From Saccoglossus kowalevskii (Eukaryota; Hemichordata; Enteropneusta; Harrimaniidae), in the NCBI RefSeq assembly GCF_000003605.2, contig NW_003129855.1, positions 576,419 through 598,009 on the forward strand: DNA of 21,591 nucleotides. Reading direction: 5' to 3'. The notes under the pieces were generated by a model, which saw only the letters and a program-made list of their open reading frames with translations, searched no databases and was not told the DNA's origin. The translations under genes and the position numbers were made by a program. This document shows positions 17,934-21,591 of the stretch, in pieces; the stretch's first letter is position 1, and the number at the start of each line of letters is the position of its first letter.

Positions 17934-18165
17934 GGATGATTGTGGGTAACTTAGTTAAAATGTGAAACTAAGAAAAACTTTGTACCTTGCTGGGCAAAAG
18001 GGATCCTAGCAAATAGAAAATATAGGTGCCTGAATTTTTTTTTCTTCTTTCATAGCATTACTCTTGTGGCCATTTTGAAATGAAAATTGGTCAACAACAG
18101 ATATATATTAAAAAAAAAAAATGTTTTCGTAAGTCTCTCAAATAGCCACTTGCAAGCACAATAAA
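17934..18165 (+). terminator. 3' untranslated region and polyadenylation signal
   Basis: After the TAA stop, AT-rich non-coding sequence leads to AATAAA at 18160-18165, about 230 bases downstream, a plausible cleavage signal for the ankyrin-SOCS gene. A second AATAAA at 18531-18536 could serve as a distal site. Confidence 0.5.
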
Positions 18166-19235
18166 TTCTTGTGTCAAAAGTGTGAAATTTGTCAATATTA
18201 AGAATACCTAAATCATTGCAATCGTTACAGTGAACCTCATGAAGGCGTGAATGTTTTTTTATTATGGAAATTTATGAAATATTTATACAGCAGTTTCCCT
18301 TCTTCAAACCCAATGAATACTTTGGCAATGGCTGTACAAGTTATTTGGTAATACCCATTATCCACAAGTCTTTGAAGGTCTCTTTTGATCATTTGACTAT
18401 TTAATATCATTCACATGTTAATGCATTTGAAATCTAAAACATTTATGAATATTTCATATGAAAAAAAAAATTTGTATACCTTCATAAAATTCACTATTTT
18501 ATAGAAGTATTTAATTTTCACTTAGAATTAAATAAAATATTGAAAAAAACTTTTCAATTGTTTTTATTAATTTTGTTACGAATCGATGAGAATGAATTAT
18601 GTATGGTTTTCAACGAAAAGAAAGTAATGGTAATGGAGCTATTCATTTAGAGACATTTATTAGACCTATATGGAACGATTTCTACCAGACTTGTTATAAT
18701 GACAACATGTGATGCATAAATTCGGATTATTTATCTACAGTCTGTTCTCAAACACGCTGAGCAATCAATCAAACTTATTGTGAGAAATTAATTTAAAGTT
18801 GGCAACCATTTTTTTTACACTACTTTGCCCCTATATAATTCTTTAGGGGGCACCTAATTTTAATTTTTTGGCTGACTGGTGGACATTTTTTATATACAAA
18901 TTTATTCTAATCTTTAAAAATATCCGCAACCAGTTCTGAAGATGAGAGTAATTACCATTGTCTGGGTGTTTACGGGTCTGTTGAATATCAACAATTAAAA
19001 GCAAGTAAATTATTAAAACAAAATATCATAAAATGGTTGAACTATGTTAATTTAATATGAAAATTTACAATGGACATGTAACATAGATTACACATTGAGA
19101 AAAAATCTAATATTCTAAATCTAACAAGTGACTGGACTGGATAGTTTTCCAATGAGCAAAAATGTAACTTCTTCCACCATTATTAAATCTCTTGCCCAAT
19201 CACAAAATTAAGTTAAAAATATATTAAAAAAACTA

Positions 19236-19251
19236 TGTTCTGATCAGAACA
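19236..19251. repeat. Perfect 16-bp palindrome
   Basis: TGTTCTGATCAGAACA reads identically on both strands. The half-site TGTTCT resembles steroid-receptor half-sites, but the arrangement is everted relative to the classical element, so a regulatory role is unproven. Confidence 0.7.
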
Positions 19252-20083
19252 CGCTTTTTTGCCACTGCACAGCGCCCTCTGTTGACGAATTTATTAAACC
19301 TACACAATTTGTGTCCTAGTTTTCGATTCGAAACGTGTCCATGCAGTGCCACGGGACAGTATGACGTTATCGCGTTATATCTTTTATTTATAAGAGTTAG
19401 CTGATACAAGTGTCTACAAACTAGATACTAAATACTAGATACATGTACTACGAAGCAAAGATAAAGTGGGTAGTACAACCAATGACGCCTATTTTTTCAA
19501 AATCTTTAATTATGATTTACGTGTAAATTACACGGATGTTATTGTCGGAGGACATTACCTACTAGTACATTCCATTTTAAAACGCGCGATGTAATTTTCC
19601 TATGGGTTTTCATTAAAAGCCGGGAGTCTTGAAAACCGAAAGCCGGCGTTTTGGCTTACTGCATAACTAATATATTTGGATCGGATGATAAGTGTATTGT
19701 GACTCTATCTTATTAAATTTGTGACATTTGAATCGTTGCATTTCATCTTCGTTTTAAAAATCCGGCGCGTGTTTCTTCAAAAAGGAGATATATATTATAA
19801 TTTAGATGGAATTGATTTTATTGTCGGACTAGGGGATGACGTGCCAACATTTTAGTAATCTTCGTTCTAACATGTGAAGATTTCGGGTGACTTTTATTTG
19901 TCTCAACATATCACTACCCTGGAGAACACGGAAACTTCAATTCGTAACATATAAATTATCCAATGTTCGTCGTTCTTTGCGTTAAAACACCCCAAAAGTG
20001 CTGGGAAGATGGCTTCTACGAAACAATAGGAAGGTAACCAGGCAATCGTTATTTGAACCGAGAATTATGCCAGTGTCATGTGG

Positions 20084-20131
20084 CGGAATTTATTTCGACA
20101 AATTCCGTAATCGCGCCATCGTTTGGCGCGA
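20084..20131. repeat. Two perfect 8-bp hairpins in tandem
   Basis: CGGAATTT (20084-20091) mirrors AAATTCCG (20100-20107) with an 8-base loop. Four bases later TCGCGCCA (20111-20118) mirrors TGGCGCGA (20124-20131) with a 5-base loop. No gene is recognised next to them. The second is GC-rich and stands out from the AT-rich surroundings. Confidence 0.7.
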
Positions 20132-21591
20132 CTAACTGACCTAATCGTATTCTCTGAGGAGTTGCCATGGTTACTGAAGGATAGCGTGTTACTTGTGAGT
20201 AAAATTAAACTGGCTAGTAAAATCTTGTGAATTAAAGGAGAAAAAAACGGGTTGTACTCATCTCGATTTTGGGCGAGAGTGCTCAGCGGCAACTTGAAAA
20301 CTGTAACAAAAAAAAGATCGACGTTGAGGGCGCTCTTTTGGCTCAAAATTTGCCGTTTTTTTAGTAACCGTGAATTGGAAGTCAGGAGAAGGGATTACAT
20401 TCTACCTATAAATCGAGTTCTGTGGTGACGAAGCGCTTCACTGGCGTAATAGTAAATGAGTGCCACGAAGGCCGCTCATATCGTAAATATTGTTTTGATC
20501 TGTAGCTGTTCATCACATCATCAAGATTATGTTTTGCGGGATTTTACTATGTTCCACATAACGAACGACTATACGAGCAAGCACAGTTGTCGTTTTTAAC
20601 GATAACTCCTGACGTTCACATCACGGAAGCGTTCCACCGCTAGAGGGCGCAAATCGTCGAAAAGGTGTATTACCGTATGGAGGGAAAATGAATGTCACGA
20701 TAAAAAGATTCTTGAAAGCGTGATAATCGGTTTAACAGAAAATAACTTAAAGCTAGAAAAAAACATTTTGTCGAAGTTGATATTACGGAATCCAATTTGT
20801 GTTATTGGATGACGTGAACAACCTAAAGCTCGCCTGTAAATTATAGCTAAGTTCGGACCAGATCAAATTGGGGTCCTATAAAATCTGCATTGCGGAACAT
20901 TTGACTGACATCAAAAGTATTCGCGGCGACTAAGAAATTTGTGACTTTTGTTAGGCACCGATTAATAAGCAAGGGCAAGTTACTTTTGAAGTTGGAGAGC
21001 ATTGAAGAAAAATATATTATTCGTTGTGATTCAATTATGAACCGAGTTTTGATATAACTCTCATCGTAAGACCTAAATGAAAACTATTGGTCGATAATTT
21101 TCTAAATTTGTCATTCTATGTTGTTTGGTAGATATTTTGCGGGTTATATTTTTAGATGTGTGCCAATCGATTGCCACTCATTCATAATACAATATATTAC
21201 AGGATAATGTTTCAAAGGTAGATAATTTTCAAATTAAATTGTAAATTAAATACATCCCTGTTCGGAACAGCGGTCCGTCATTGTGGAAATCTAATAATAG
21301 TCTATTGGACAATTCGACTTATGTTAATGCAAGACTGAGGTCGGTTTATTCGAGTCTATATGGGAGTGGGTTTGGGGGTCAGTTTTTTAGCACTGATAAA
21401 CGGTTACTTGAGACTTTTTTGAATATAAAATCATATTAAGTAAAAGTAAAACAGTTGAACGCAATTCAAAATTGCAGAATTTTTAAAAAACAGCTTCAAC
21501 ACTGTGCTGGGCATATCGCAGGCAGAAGATGCAGAAAAAGAGTGCCCTCTCAGTCGCAATTGGGAGTCTGTGTGAGTACATCAAAATGGAT

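Larger units (their letters stand above)
18166..21493. other. No gene recognised; AT-rich with scattered palindromes
   Basis: More than 3 kb without recognisable coding sequence. The longest open frame (20065-20346, minus, 93 codons) has no known domain and overlaps two hairpins. GC content appears higher around 19.9-20.7 kb, which could be a promoter-proximal region of a gene to the right, but this is only a visual impression. Confidence 0.45.

Noticed and set aside
19989-20030. ATGGCTTCTACG start near a promoter-like island
   Set aside because: The frame closes after six codons, and no splice structure convincingly extends it.
20065-20346. 93-codon minus-strand open frame as a gene
   Set aside because: No domain is recognised, it overlaps two hairpins, and its length is not exceptional for this stretch.
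1-21591. tRNA or rRNA genes
   Set aside because: I saw no B-box plus cloverleaf combination and no conserved rRNA segments; a covariance-model scan would be needed to exclude degenerate copies.

Overview
This looks like an intron-rich, AT-rich, repeat-dense nuclear genome fragment from an invertebrate animal, quite possibly a marine one. There are no bacterial-style gene runs. I see Ty3/gypsy retrotransposon debris, several families of short non-autonomous DNA transposons, a 192-base assembly gap, and one convincing host protein-coding exon preceded by a typical 3' splice site. I cannot name the species from the sequence.

Layout. Bases 1-318 hold the broken end of a plus-strand Ty3/gypsy reverse transcriptase (RT). 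Bases 2777-4915 hold a second, unrelated gypsy element on the minus strand. Read from high to low coordinates it has a gag/zinc-knuckle relic, a protease relic, a reverse transcriptase relic and a long terminal repeat (LTR). A GC-rich miniature transposon splits the RT exactly at its catalytic aspartate motif. Bases 5760-6265 carry two different miniature elements side by side. Bases 7551-11432 hold dispersed repeats on both sides of the gap at 10980-11171. Bases 11766-12100 form an 85-bp tandem array with a small hairpin in most units. Bases 13091-13885 form a large imperfect inverted repeat whose arms carry promoter-like CCAAT and TATA boxes. A near-complete TA-flanked miniature transposon with 33-bp terminal inverted repeats lies at 14871-15177.

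The one clear gene is at 16586-17933 (plus strand). It encodes a 441-residue protein with about five ankyrin repeats and a C-terminal SOCS box, so it is probably a substrate-recognition subunit of an elongin B/C-cullin ubiquitin ligase. Its BC box is good, but the cullin-5 box lacks the usual LPxP. A polyadenylation signal lies about 230 bases downstream. The rest, including 18.2-21.6 kb, shows only short palindromes and no recognisable gene.

I found no operon-like or defence-like gene system. The most unusual structures are the layered transposon history at 2.7-6.3 kb, the promoter-bearing inverted repeat at 13.1-13.9 kb and the 85-bp hairpin array. All alignments were done by eye.
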